From contig NZ_JACHLN010000002.1 in assembly GCF_014204495.1 (NCBI RefSeq), positions 124,001-188,000 on the forward strand: 64,000 nucleotides of DNA. The letters are read 5' to 3'. The first letter of the stretch is position 1. Each line of letters opens with the position of its first letter. A program made the position numbers and the translations under genes. Positions 8,076-16,080 of this stretch are shown piece by piece. Under the pieces are notes generated by a model that saw only the letters and a program-made list of their open reading frames with translations, searched no databases and had not been told where the DNA came from. Source of the DNA: Sphingomonas kyeonggiensis. Its GTDB lineage: Bacteria > Pseudomonadota > Alphaproteobacteria > Sphingomonadales > Sphingomonadaceae.

Positions 8076-8543
8076 CTAGGAAACTGGCGGCTGCGCGGGG
8101 ACGACATCCGCGCGGATATGGAACAGGTTGCTCTCGATCTCGTCCATATGGACCGGGCCGGGCATGCGATACCCGTCCGCCTCGACCAGCCTGGCCAGCC
8201 CGCCCAGCAGCATTTCCTGCCGCACCCTGAGGAACTCGTCGCCGGTAGGCGGCGGTATCGTCGCGGTGACGGCGCAGCCCTTCGTGTCGCAGGAGAAGTC
8301 CACCTTCTCGAGCAGCGGATAGGCCTGGCGGACATGCGCGATCACCTTGTCCGGCGCGGTCGGCAGGTTCGTCGGGGGAGCAGGTGCGGGGGAGGGGCTT
8401 TCTGTTGCGGCGGGGGCGGTGACCACCACCGCGCCCGTGCTGGGCATCGGGGTGCTCTCGGCGCCCCGCTGGGTAAACCAGAAGCCGCCTATCGCGACGA
8501 CCAGCGCCGTGCCGCCGAGCAGCGGCAGATATTTCGAAGCCAT
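8076..8543 (-). CDS. Membrane-anchored periplasmic protein of unknown function
   Basis: A 155-residue protein that starts MASKYLPLLGGTALVVAIGGFW. This is a single N-terminal membrane anchor or uncleaved signal, and it is followed by a Pro/Ala-rich linker. The globular part (about residues 60-155) has FSCDTKGCAVTATIP with two cysteines six residues apart. The ATG at 8543 has GGCGAG upstream, and the longer frame start at 8582 is not needed. No family is recognised. Confidence 0.62.
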   Translation of the reverse strand: MASKYLPLLGGTALVVAIGGFWFTQRGAESTPMPSTGAVVVTAPAATESPSPAPAPPTNLPTAPDKVIAHVRQAYPLLEKVDFSCDTKGCAVTATIPPPTGDEFLRVRQEMLLGGLARLVEADGYRMPGPVHMDEIESNLFHIRADVVPAQPPVS

Positions 8544-8596
8544 TTGTATCTCGCCGGAAGGTCCGCCCCATGCCGGTGGCACGGGGCGGCGCAGGG

Positions 8597-9439
8597 TCAG
8601 CAGATGGTCGAGCCGGTCGGGCAGCCCGGCGAGTTCGCGCCCGAATCGGTGTTCGGATCGAAGCCCGGCGTGATGCTCGAGTTCACCGTCGCGGCGAGGA
8701 CGCCCGAGAAGCGCGAGTCCTTCAGGTCGAAATTGCCGCTGCCGAAATTATAGTTCGAGATGGCGTTGCGGACGCTGGCCGACGGATAGCCGTTCCAGCT
8801 GACGAGCGGCTGGATCAGCCACTGGCCGGTGCCGTTTTCGGGCGGCTCGTCGCCATTGTCGGTCTTCGAGAAGCGCCAAAGGTGCGAGAAACCCCAGGTT
8901 TCGTAGTGATAGACCATCTTCACGTGCTGGCCGTTCGAATCGCTCTGAAAGCGCAACTGACCGCCGCTGGTCGCGCGGGTTTCCCAGCCGCCATGGTTGC
9001 CGCGGGTCACGCCGACCACGGTGCTGTTGGTGCCCTGGTCGGTGGTCCACACGATCACCGATTCCCAGTCATAGGCGTGCGAGAAGTCCGACTGCCAGAA
9101 ATAGCTGTAGACGCGGGCGCAATAGCCGTTGTTGCAGCGGGCGCGGACGTAGACATTGCTCGTCGTGCGGTAGCTCGCGTTGCGGCACGAGGCCGGGGGC
9201 AGCGTGGCATAGGTCGAGGCGCCGGCGCTGATCGCGCCCGACGAATTGACCGCCGGCACGTTGAAGCAGACGTCGGTGTCGAAATCGATCGCCGGCTGGA
9301 AGCGCTTGTCGAGCGCGGTCGCCAGCTCGGGCAGCGGCGCCACCGGGGCGGGCCAGCCCTGGGCCTGGGCGGCTTCGGGCAGCAGGATCGTTAGTGTGCC
9401 AAGGGCGACAACGGCCAGTGTTTTGAATTGGCTCTTCAT
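8597..9439 (-). CDS. Secreted NPP1/Nep1-like protein (NLP), necrosis-inducing protein family
   Basis: A 280-residue protein with a clear Sec signal (residues 1-26, AAQAQ). The mature part shows the NPP1 layout: an early DFDTDVCFNVPAV, a central Cys-rich YVRARCNNGYCARVYSYFW, and the hallmark region SHAYDWESVIVW at residues 120-131. The usual NLP heptapeptide is GHRHDWE. Here it is SHAYDWE, so the Asp-Trp-Glu core stays but the Gly and the second His differ. NLPs are secreted by plant-associated microbes; some lyse dicot cells by binding sphingolipids, others are non-cytolytic. Whether this one is toxic cannot be told. The C-terminal 50 residues carry extra cysteines (CPTGSTIC). The gene stands alone behind an AT-rich upstream region. 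Confidence 0.8.
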   Translation of the reverse strand: MKSQFKTLAVVALGTLTILLPEAAQAQGWPAPVAPLPELATALDKRFQPAIDFDTDVCFNVPAVNSSGAISAGASTYATLPPASCRNASYRTTSNVYVRARCNNGYCARVYSYFWQSDFSHAYDWESVIVWTTDQGTNSTVVGVTRGNHGGWETRATSGGQLRFQSDSNGQHVKMVYHYETWGFSHLWRFSKTDNGDEPPENGTGQWLIQPLVSWNGYPSASVRNAISNYNFGSGNFDLKDSRFSGVLAATVNSSITPGFDPNTDSGANSPGCPTGSTIC

Positions 9440-9751
9440 ACAATCTCCCAATGCAAGAAAATATGGAGTGAAGTTGCGCCAAATCGCCTTCGTAATCTAA
9501 GTTACGAATTACATTTATCTGTATTTAAAACGAATCGCGCATTATTTAATTTGCGCGATACTGTGAAACTAATATTTCAATGTCGGAATTGAATTATTGG
9601 TAACGATATTATTCGCCGTTTTACCCTTGCTGGAATGAATGCTCCGCGCGGGCGCACATCGGCCCTCGAAGGGAAGACGGAGTATCGGCGATATCCGGAC
9701 AAATTTTTCGGTGGATGCGCGTCGCCCCGGGCGGGCGACGCGTGACGGGCA
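9440..9751. promoter_or_regulatory. AT-rich intergenic region upstream of the NLP gene, with a palindrome
   Basis: The stretch from about 9485 to 9640 is far richer in A+T than the rest of the window. It holds a perfect inverted repeat TTCGTAA-N6-TTACGAA (9489-9508) about 50 bases upstream of the NLP start. No gene is seen. It probably contains the NLP promoter and an operator, but no regulator is identified. Confidence 0.45.
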
Positions 9752-9785
9752 AATAAAAAGGCCCGCCTTCCGGAGAAGGCGGGCC
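9752..9785 (-). terminator. Rho-independent terminator of the TonB-dependent receptor gene
   Basis: An 11-base-pair GC-rich stem (GGCCCGCCTTC and its inverse, 4-base loop) lies 25 bases past the receptor stop. On the minus strand it is followed by TTTTTATTT. Confidence 0.92.
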
Positions 9786-9809
9786 CAGAGGTTCTAGCGA
9801 AGGGCTAGT

Positions 9810-12800
9810 TTAGAAGTTGACCGTCGTGCTGAAGGCGATCTGGCGGCCGAGCGAGTCGTACCGGGCCGAGATCGTGTTCGCGCGCGACAGGCCGATGTCA
9901 TACGAGTTCGGCATGACCGGCGGCGTCTTGTCGAGGATGTTGTTCGCCGCGATCCGGAACGAGAAGCTCTTCTCGACGCGGAAGTTCAGCGACAGATCGA
10001 AGTAGTCATACGCGTCGATCCGGTAGAAGGTCTTGCGGACCGTGCTCGCATCCGCGCCGAGGCTGGCCTCGCCCGAGTTCGAGGTACGCGTCAGCGGACC
10101 CAGGTGGCGCCAGTTCAGCGACATGCTGAAGAACTGGTCCGGCGTGGTGTAGGTGCCACGCAGGTTGTGCGTCCACTTGGCGATGAACTGGCCGCAGCCG
10201 GCGCCGCCATAATAGCCCACGCAGTTACGCTCTGCGAGGAACGACGCGTCCTGCGCGCCGGCCAGCGTGGTCAGCGTGCCGGCGAAGTCGAAGTCCAGGC
10301 GACCGATATTGCCACCGAGCGGCAGCGCATACTGGCCCTGGAAGTCCCAGCCATGCGACTTGCTCTTGTAGTAGTTGGTCGTGCCCTGGCGGATGAAGCC
10401 AGTGGTCGGGTTGGTCGTCGGGTTGCTCGACAGCGTGCCGTCCGCGTTACGCACGAACATGCTGCAGAAGAACGGATCGGCGGTCTGCTGGCAGCCCTGC
10501 GAGAAGTAGGCGTAGTCGTTATAACCGATCGACTGGTTCAGATCGATCAGGAAGCGATCGGCCGAAACCACCAGGCCCGGAAGGAAGCGCGGCTTCAGCA
10601 CCACACCGAAGGTCTTGGTGTAGGCGGTTTCCGGATCCACGGTGAACCCGCCGGCGCGATAGGTGCAGCCAACATCGGTCGGGCAGAGCAGGGTGGCGCT
10701 GCCGTAGAGGTTGTCGGCCAGGCCGGTTGCGCGGCACGCTTCGCGCGATGCCGTCGGGGCGCCATAGACATTGACCGGGCGACCCGTGACCGGATCGATC
10801 GACGTGCTGACGACGGTCGGCGCGCAGATGTCGTTATAGGCGGTGGTGATCCGGCCATAGCTGGTGTTCGAGCCCTGGAAGGACTCCACCACCGTCGGAG
10901 CGCGCTGGGCGCGATTGATCGAGGCGCGGAACGTGATGTCCTCGACGGGAGCCCAGATCGCCTCGGCCTTCCAGGTCGAGAAGGTGTCCGGGTTGCTGCT
11001 GTACTTCGACAGACGATACGCACCGTTCACCTGGAGCAGGTCGGCGAAAGCCTTGTGCTGGGCGATCGGAACCTGGAGCTCGACGTTACCTTCCCAGACG
11101 TGCTGGGCGAGATAGCGGTCCGCGTCGTCGCTGACCGACTCGCGCCAGATCGCATCAGCGTGGCTCTTGAGCTGGTCTTCGCGATATTCGGCGCCGAACG
11201 CGATCGCCACGCCTTCATCCGCCCACGGGCTCTTGATGCCGTAGGTGCCGAGATCGCCCTGGATGGTGGCGATGCCGTTGTAGAGCGTGTTGGTCGTGGT
11301 CGAGGTGCCGTAGGTGCCCGCGATCAGATAGTTGTACAGCGCGGTGTTGTTCGTCGCCGAGTTGGCGCTGAACGGATCGAAGGGCACGCAGCCATTGGCG
11401 ACGTCGTTGACGCAGCTGATCGTGCCGTTGTTGTTGACGACGTTCAGGGCGTTGTTGACGCGCGCATAGAGCGGGCCGGCCCAGCTGGTGTCCATCTGGT
11501 TGCGCGCATAGACGCCGCCGACATCGTAGCTCCAGCCTTTGGCGAACTCGCCGCGGACGCCGCCGGTGATGCGCAGGCCTTCATTGGTGTAGCGGTCCTC
11601 GAGATCGGGAACGCTGGTCATGCGGTAGCGCAGTTCGATCGGCACGAAGGTGCTGGTGCCTGCCGCGGTGCCGCAGATCGCGGTCGCCTGAGCGGCCGAC
11701 ATGTACGGGTTGTTGCAGCGGACCTGGTAGGGGCCGTCCGCATAGGCGGTCGAGCTGTAGACGCGGGCCGGATAGACGTTCGCCGACTTGTCGCGGAACC
11801 ACATCGCGTTGGCATAGACTTCCGCCGCGTCCGAGATCTTGAACGAAGCGAAGCCGCCGGCATTCCAGCGCTCGTTCTTGCGCTGGAACGAGTAGCCGTC
11901 ATACGGGTTCGCGGCCAGGGCCGACGAATAGGGCACGAAGGTGCGCGTGCCGTTCGGGTTGTTCAGATAGGCGTTGCCGGCGTTCGGGCCGCTCTGCGGC
12001 GAGACATAGCCATAGCCGGTGTAGCTCGAGATCGAGCAGCTCAGCGGGCCGTCCTTGGTGCCTTCGACGAGCTGGCAGCCCGAGGTCTCACGTGCGCCAT
12101 AGGGAACCAGGTTCGCCTTGCGGTAATCGACATAGGCCGACACGTGCATGCGATCGTCGAAGAACTTCTTGCCGGCGGTGAGCGACAGGTCGACGCGGCC
12201 GCCGTCGGTGCTCAGGCCCTGCGCGGGCTGGGCGAAGCCGTAGTTCTTGGCAACCTGCGAGACGAGGCCCGGCTTGTTGTCGTGCGCGTAGAAATTGTAG
12301 TTCGCGTTCGCCTGGATGCCTTCGAAATTGTTGTCCAGGATGAAGTTGACCACGCCGGCGACTGCGTCCGAACCGTAGACGGCCGAAGCGCCGCCGGTCA
12401 GCACGTCGACGCGCGAGACGAGCGCGGTCGGGATCATGTTGGCGTCGAGGCCGTTCATCGTGCCGAGGCGCTTGCCGTCGACCAGGATGAGGGTGCGCTC
12501 GAAGCCGAGGTTACGCAGCTTGATGCGCTGGCGGCCGTCCGAGTCCTGATAGTTCTGCTGGCTGTCCGGCGCGACCGACGGAATGCGGTTCAGCACTTCT
12601 TCGATGTTCACGGCTGCCTGGGCGCGGATCGCTTCCGAGGTGACCGAGGTGATCGGCGACGCTGCGGCGGCGTTCGGACGCGTGATGCGGCTGCCCGTGA
12701 CGACGATGGCGCCGCTGTCCTGTGTGTCGGCGGTCGAGGCCGAGCTGGTGTCCTGCTGTGCATCCTGCGCCATGGCAGGCGCGGCGAGCAGGACCGCGAA

Positions 12801-12839
12801 ACAAGTTGAACTCAGCAACAGGGCATTCAATTTCTTCAT
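9810..12839 (-). CDS. TonB-dependent outer membrane receptor, probable glycan/glycopeptide importer
   Basis: A 1009-residue protein with a Sec signal (residues 1-24, APAMAQ). A TonB-box-like stretch (GAIVVTGSRI) and a plug domain follow (about 55-170, with RNLGFERTLILVDGKRLG and GGASAVYGSDAVAGVVNF). The rest is a beta-barrel ending in the aromatic AFSTTVNF typical of outer membrane insertion. Such receptors move bulky substrates into the periplasm using TonB energy. It lies 34 bases downstream of an exported glycosylasparaginase and next to the glycosidase operon. Import of N-glycans or glyco-asparagine/glycopeptides is therefore inferred. The ATG at 12839 is preceded by AGGGG. A strong terminator follows the gene. 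Confidence 0.9.
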   Translation of the reverse strand: MKKLNALLLSSTCFAVLLAAPAMAQDAQQDTSSASTADTQDSGAIVVTGSRITRPNAAAASPITSVTSEAIRAQAAVNIEEVLNRIPSVAPDSQQNYQDSDGRQRIKLRNLGFERTLILVDGKRLGTMNGLDANMIPTALVSRVDVLTGGASAVYGSDAVAGVVNFILDNNFEGIQANANYNFYAHDNKPGLVSQVAKNYGFAQPAQGLSTDGGRVDLSLTAGKKFFDDRMHVSAYVDYRKANLVPYGARETSGCQLVEGTKDGPLSCSISSYTGYGYVSPQSGPNAGNAYLNNPNGTRTFVPYSSALAANPYDGYSFQRKNERWNAGGFASFKISDAAEVYANAMWFRDKSANVYPARVYSSTAYADGPYQVRCNNPYMSAAQATAICGTAAGTSTFVPIELRYRMTSVPDLEDRYTNEGLRITGGVRGEFAKGWSYDVGGVYARNQMDTSWAGPLYARVNNALNVVNNNGTISCVNDVANGCVPFDPFSANSATNNTALYNYLIAGTYGTSTTTNTLYNGIATIQGDLGTYGIKSPWADEGVAIAFGAEYREDQLKSHADAIWRESVSDDADRYLAQHVWEGNVELQVPIAQHKAFADLLQVNGAYRLSKYSSNPDTFSTWKAEAIWAPVEDITFRASINRAQRAPTVVESFQGSNTSYGRITTAYNDICAPTVVSTSIDPVTGRPVNVYGAPTASREACRATGLADNLYGSATLLCPTDVGCTYRAGGFTVDPETAYTKTFGVVLKPRFLPGLVVSADRFLIDLNQSIGYNDYAYFSQGCQQTADPFFCSMFVRNADGTLSSNPTTNPTTGFIRQGTTNYYKSKSHGWDFQGQYALPLGGNIGRLDFDFAGTLTTLAGAQDASFLAERNCVGYYGGAGCGQFIAKWTHNLRGTYTTPDQFFSMSLNWRHLGPLTRTSNSGEASLGADASTVRKTFYRIDAYDYFDLSLNFRVEKSFSFRIAANNILDKTPPVMPNSYDIGLSRANTISARYDSLGRQIAFSTTVNF

Positions 12840-12873
12840 TACATCCCCCTAGGAATCAGGAAATAGGTTCGGG

Positions 12874-13872
12874 TTATTTGGTGGCCGCGGGCTTTTTTAA
12901 GCTCTCAGCGGGCCGCACTTGGGTTCGTCCCTCAAGGTCGGTTACTGCGAAGGTGAAGCCGGGCTGCAGCGCGAAGGCGCCGATCTCGCCGCGGTCGTTG
13001 ATCGCCAGGAAGCCGACCTGGGCGTCGCGCACCGCGTCACCGCGGAGCTTGGCAATATGGAGCACGGCTTCGCGGCACGCCGCCTGGGGCGACATGCCGG
13101 CGCGCATCGACGCGACCACGCGGGCCGAGCCGGCGATCCGAGTAACTTCCTCGCCGACACCCGTCGCGGTCGCGGCGCCGACGCCGGCCTCGACGAACAG
13201 GCCCGAGCCGCACTGCGGCGAATCGCCGACGCGGCCGCGAAGCTTGAACGCCATGCCCGAGGTGGTGCAGGCACCGGCAAGCCGGCCATCGGGACCGCAG
13301 GCGACGATGCCGATCGTGTCGTGATCCAGCGCGGTACCGCGCATGTTCTCGCTATTGGCGACCGGCTTGTACTTCGCCGTCTTGAGCCATTCGCGCCACG
13401 CGGCCTCGGCTTCCGGGGTGAGCAGCTTGGTGCGCTCAAACCCCTCGGCAATGGCGAACTGGCGTGCGCCTTCGCCGACCAGGAAAGTGTGCGGAGTCTT
13501 TTCCATCACCCGGCGCGCGACCGAGATCGGATGCATGAAATCCTCGAGCGCGGCGACCGCGCCGAGATTGCCGCGATCGTCCATCAGGATCGCGTCGAGC
13601 GTGACGTGGCCGTCGCGATCGGGATAGCCGCCAAAGCCGACGGAGTGATTCTCGGGGTCCGCTTCAGGGACGCGGGCGCCGGCTTCGACCGCGTCGAGCA
13701 GGCTGTTGGTCTTCTTCCACTGGGCGAAGGCTGCGGCATTGGCGGCCGCGCCGAAATCCCAGGTCGAAACGATGAGGGCGCGGTTGCCAGGCTTGGCGAC
13801 GACAGGTGCGGTCGCGGCGAGCGTAGCGCCGCCGATACCCAATGCCATTGCTCTCCGACGCGTAGTTTCCAT
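12874..13872 (-). CDS. Exported N4-(beta-N-acetylglucosaminyl)-L-asparaginase (glycosylasparaginase), Ntn hydrolase
   Basis: A 332-residue member of the isoaspartyl peptidase/glycosylasparaginase family. The autocatalytic site is the HDTIG motif, with T186 as the predicted N-terminal nucleophile after self-cleavage. GRVGDSP follows (about 213-219), as in glycosylasparaginases. The N-terminus TTRRRAMALGIGG with an Ala-rich hydrophobic stretch looks like a Tat signal, so it acts in the periplasm. The family hydrolyses the amide between GlcNAc and Asn of N-linked glycans. The neighbouring receptor and six N-glycan exo-glycosidases fit this exactly. The ATG at 13872 is chosen over the TTG at 13881. 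Confidence 0.87.
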   Translation of the reverse strand: METTRRRAMALGIGGATLAATAPVVAKPGNRALIVSTWDFGAAANAAAFAQWKKTNSLLDAVEAGARVPEADPENHSVGFGGYPDRDGHVTLDAILMDDRGNLGAVAALEDFMHPISVARRVMEKTPHTFLVGEGARQFAIAEGFERTKLLTPEAEAAWREWLKTAKYKPVANSENMRGTALDHDTIGIVACGPDGRLAGACTTSGMAFKLRGRVGDSPQCGSGLFVEAGVGAATATGVGEEVTRIAGSARVVASMRAGMSPQAACREAVLHIAKLRGDAVRDAQVGFLAINDRGEIGAFALQPGFTFAVTDLEGRTQVRPAESLKKPAATK

Positions 13873-13983
13873 CGATGCCAACCCTGAATGCGAGCGCTAA
13901 CATGCGGCCGCGAATGGTTCGGATCGTCACCAGGACGTCCTAGCCTTGTCGTATGGTTGTCATAGGTGGAATATCACTTCAAT

Positions 13984-14001
13984 ACCAAAATCGACTTTGG
14001 T
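13984..14001. promoter_or_regulatory. Inverted repeat upstream of glycosylasparaginase-receptor genes, possible operator
   Basis: ACCAAA-N6-TTTGGT lies 112 bases upstream of the glycosylasparaginase start, in a 271-base gap. It shares the ACCAA half with the motif at the GH20, gntR and SIS promoters, but not the full motif. The rest of the gap holds no gene that I can see. Confidence 0.35.
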
Positions 14002-14106
14002 GCTATCGATCCGATAAATAGCATACCGCCGTTGCAAAATTGCGTCACTCGCCGTCACGAACCGCGAGAGATGACAGGCTAACCAGCTAATTCCGATGGG
14101 GATTTT

Positions 14107-14131
14107 CCTCCCGGGCGCATAGCCCGGGAGG
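14107..14131 (-). terminator. GC-rich hairpin after the GH29 gene, terminator-like
   Basis: Perfect 10-base arms CCTCCCGGGC/GCCCGGGAGG with a 5-base loop lie 13 bases past the stop of the last glycosidase gene. No U-tract follows on the minus strand. It may end the operon or protect its 3' end. Confidence 0.5.
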
Positions 14132-14143
14132 AAGTGGGCGCGC

Positions 14144-16066
14144 TCAGCGAGTGGGCAGGAATCCGCCGATTCCGGCGATTGCCAGGCGGCCGGCCGGAAC
14201 AGCGGTCTCGGCAAAGGTCAGGCGCAGATAGCGCGCGGCGCGTGCACGGGCGAAATTGATGCGCTGGGTGGATAGCGCATAGGCGATGTTGGAGAACTCG
14301 CCGGATGCTGCCGGTTCCCAATTGGTACCATCCGCGCTGGTTTCCGCAACGTAACCGCGCGGCGGTGCCGCGCCGGTCATCACCTGGCGCGAAGGCGTGA
14401 GGCTGAAGCCGGCGAGATCGGTCGATCCGCCCAGGTCGACGGTGACGTGCGCCGGAGCGCCCGGCTTGGGACTCGACTGGACCCAGATCGTGCCCGCCTC
14501 ATTGTCGAGCAGTCGCTCGGCATTGGGGGCGCTGGCATCGACGACGCGCCATTTGGTCACATCGAGCACCGTCGGGTCGGTCGAGACGATCGCGGACACC
14601 GGAACCGGCGCGACCGAGGCGAACAGCGCGAACTCGCTGATCGCCGGGCAGGCTGGCGCTTCGAGGATGCGCAGGCGCACGCGACGCGGCGCGATCGGGG
14701 CAGGCAGGCGGATCACGCGCTGGGCCGAGATGCACTCGTGTTCCGCCAGCGTCTGCCAGCTGCCGTTGATTTCGGCATCGACTGCGAAGCGCGTCACGCG
14801 CACGCCGAGCGGCAGGTATTCGCGCAGCCGGATCACGTCGAAGCGGGTGCCGGGCTTCAGGTCGAGCGTCAGGGTCGGCGTGGCTGCCTGGTCGGGCGTG
14901 GTCCAATAGGTCTCGCGATTGCCGTCGAGCACGCGCGCCGCCGCGAAGCCCGGGCGGCTGGTGCTGGCATGCGCCACCGCGCCCTTGGCCAGATCCTTGG
15001 CGAAGGTCGCGCGTATCGCGTCGCCATAGGATTTGAGGATCTTGAAATCCTGGTCGGGAATCCGGCCGCGGCGATCGGGCGGCACATTGAGGTTCAGATT
15101 GGTCCCACGGCCCACCGACTCGTCATAGAGACGGATCAGCCGCTCGGGGCTCTTCACCTTGGAGTCCTCGTCCGAATGGTAGAACCAGCCCGGGCGGATC
15201 GAGACGTCGGTCTCCGCCGGCCACCAGATCGCGCCGCCGCGCACGCCGGCATTGCCGTTCTTCTGGTCATAGGGCTCGTTGGGCATGGTCGGCCAGCAGG
15301 GATCGCCGGCGACGCCGTCCTCATTACCGACCCAGCGGATGTCCGCGCCGAGCGGATCGAAGGTGCAGGCATTGGGCTGGAGCTTGTGGACCAGCGCGAC
15401 GATCGACGGCCAGTCATAATAGCGCGGCGCATCGATCTTCCGCGCCTCGCGCGCGCCGCCATAATAACCGTCGCCCCCATTGGCGCCGTCGAACCACACT
15501 TCGAACAGGTCGCCATAGCGGGTGCACAGCTCGGTCAGCTGGGCGCGGTAATAGGTGACATAGGCCGGGCGGCCATATTCGGCATGGTTGCGGTCCCAGG
15601 GCGACAGATACAGGCCGAAGGGCAGCTTAGCGCGCTTGCAGGCATCGGCCATCTCGCGGACGATGTCGCCCTTGCCGTCCTTATAGGGGCTGTTGCGGAT
15701 GCAATGCTCGGTGAGCAGCGTCGGCCACAGGCAGAAGCCGTCATGATGCTTGGCGGTGAGGATCAGTCCCTCGAGCCCGCCTGCCTTGACCGCGGCGACG
15801 ATCTGGTCGGCGTCGAAGTCGCTCGGGTTGAACAGCTTCGGGCTCTCGTCGCCGAAACCCCATTCCTTGTCGGTGAAGGTGTTGATCGAGAAATGGACGA
15901 AGGCGTACTGCTCGCGGCCATGCCACCGCCACTGGCGTGGGCTGGGCGTGGCGCCGAAGGGCTTGGGGGTGTTGGCAGGCGCTGCACCGGCCTGCGCAGG
16001 AACGGCAGGCAGCGCGCCAGCGGCAAGGCCGGTGGCGATCAGGGTGCGCCGGGACAGTTCGGTCAT
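14144..16066 (-). CDS. Alpha-L-fucosidase (GH29) with C-terminal F5/8-type domains, exported
   Basis: A 640-residue enzyme with a signal peptide of Tat character (LSRRTLIATGLAAG). The GH29 catalytic domain (about 40-350) has FVHFSINTF, GLILTAKHHDGFCLWP and the predicted nucleophile D193 in EVWFDGANGG. Two discoidin-like (F5/8 type C, CBM32-like) segments follow, near 370-470 and 490-640. Its place at the end of an N-glycan operon suggests removal of core or antennary fucose. Sequence alone does not settle alpha-1,3/1,4 versus alpha-1,6 preference. The ATG at 16066 has TGGAGAG upstream. The gene follows the GH92 gene after 14 bases. Confidence 0.9.
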   Translation of the reverse strand: MTELSRRTLIATGLAAGALPAVPAQAGAAPANTPKPFGATPSPRQWRWHGREQYAFVHFSINTFTDKEWGFGDESPKLFNPSDFDADQIVAAVKAGGLEGLILTAKHHDGFCLWPTLLTEHCIRNSPYKDGKGDIVREMADACKRAKLPFGLYLSPWDRNHAEYGRPAYVTYYRAQLTELCTRYGDLFEVWFDGANGGDGYYGGAREARKIDAPRYYDWPSIVALVHKLQPNACTFDPLGADIRWVGNEDGVAGDPCWPTMPNEPYDQKNGNAGVRGGAIWWPAETDVSIRPGWFYHSDEDSKVKSPERLIRLYDESVGRGTNLNLNVPPDRRGRIPDQDFKILKSYGDAIRATFAKDLAKGAVAHASTSRPGFAAARVLDGNRETYWTTPDQAATPTLTLDLKPGTRFDVIRLREYLPLGVRVTRFAVDAEINGSWQTLAEHECISAQRVIRLPAPIAPRRVRLRILEAPACPAISEFALFASVAPVPVSAIVSTDPTVLDVTKWRVVDASAPNAERLLDNEAGTIWVQSSPKPGAPAHVTVDLGGSTDLAGFSLTPSRQVMTGAAPPRGYVAETSADGTNWEPAASGEFSNIAYALSTQRINFARARAARYLRLTFAETAVPAGRLAIAGIGGFLPTR

Positions 16067-16080
16067 CAATCTCTCCAGGA

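Noticed and set aside
10104..12809. A 901-codon open frame opposite the TonB-dependent receptor
   Set aside because: It is a mirror of the receptor gene, which has a signal peptide, plug motifs and a terminal Phe. The mirror frame has Arg/Ala/Val-rich sequence and no domain.
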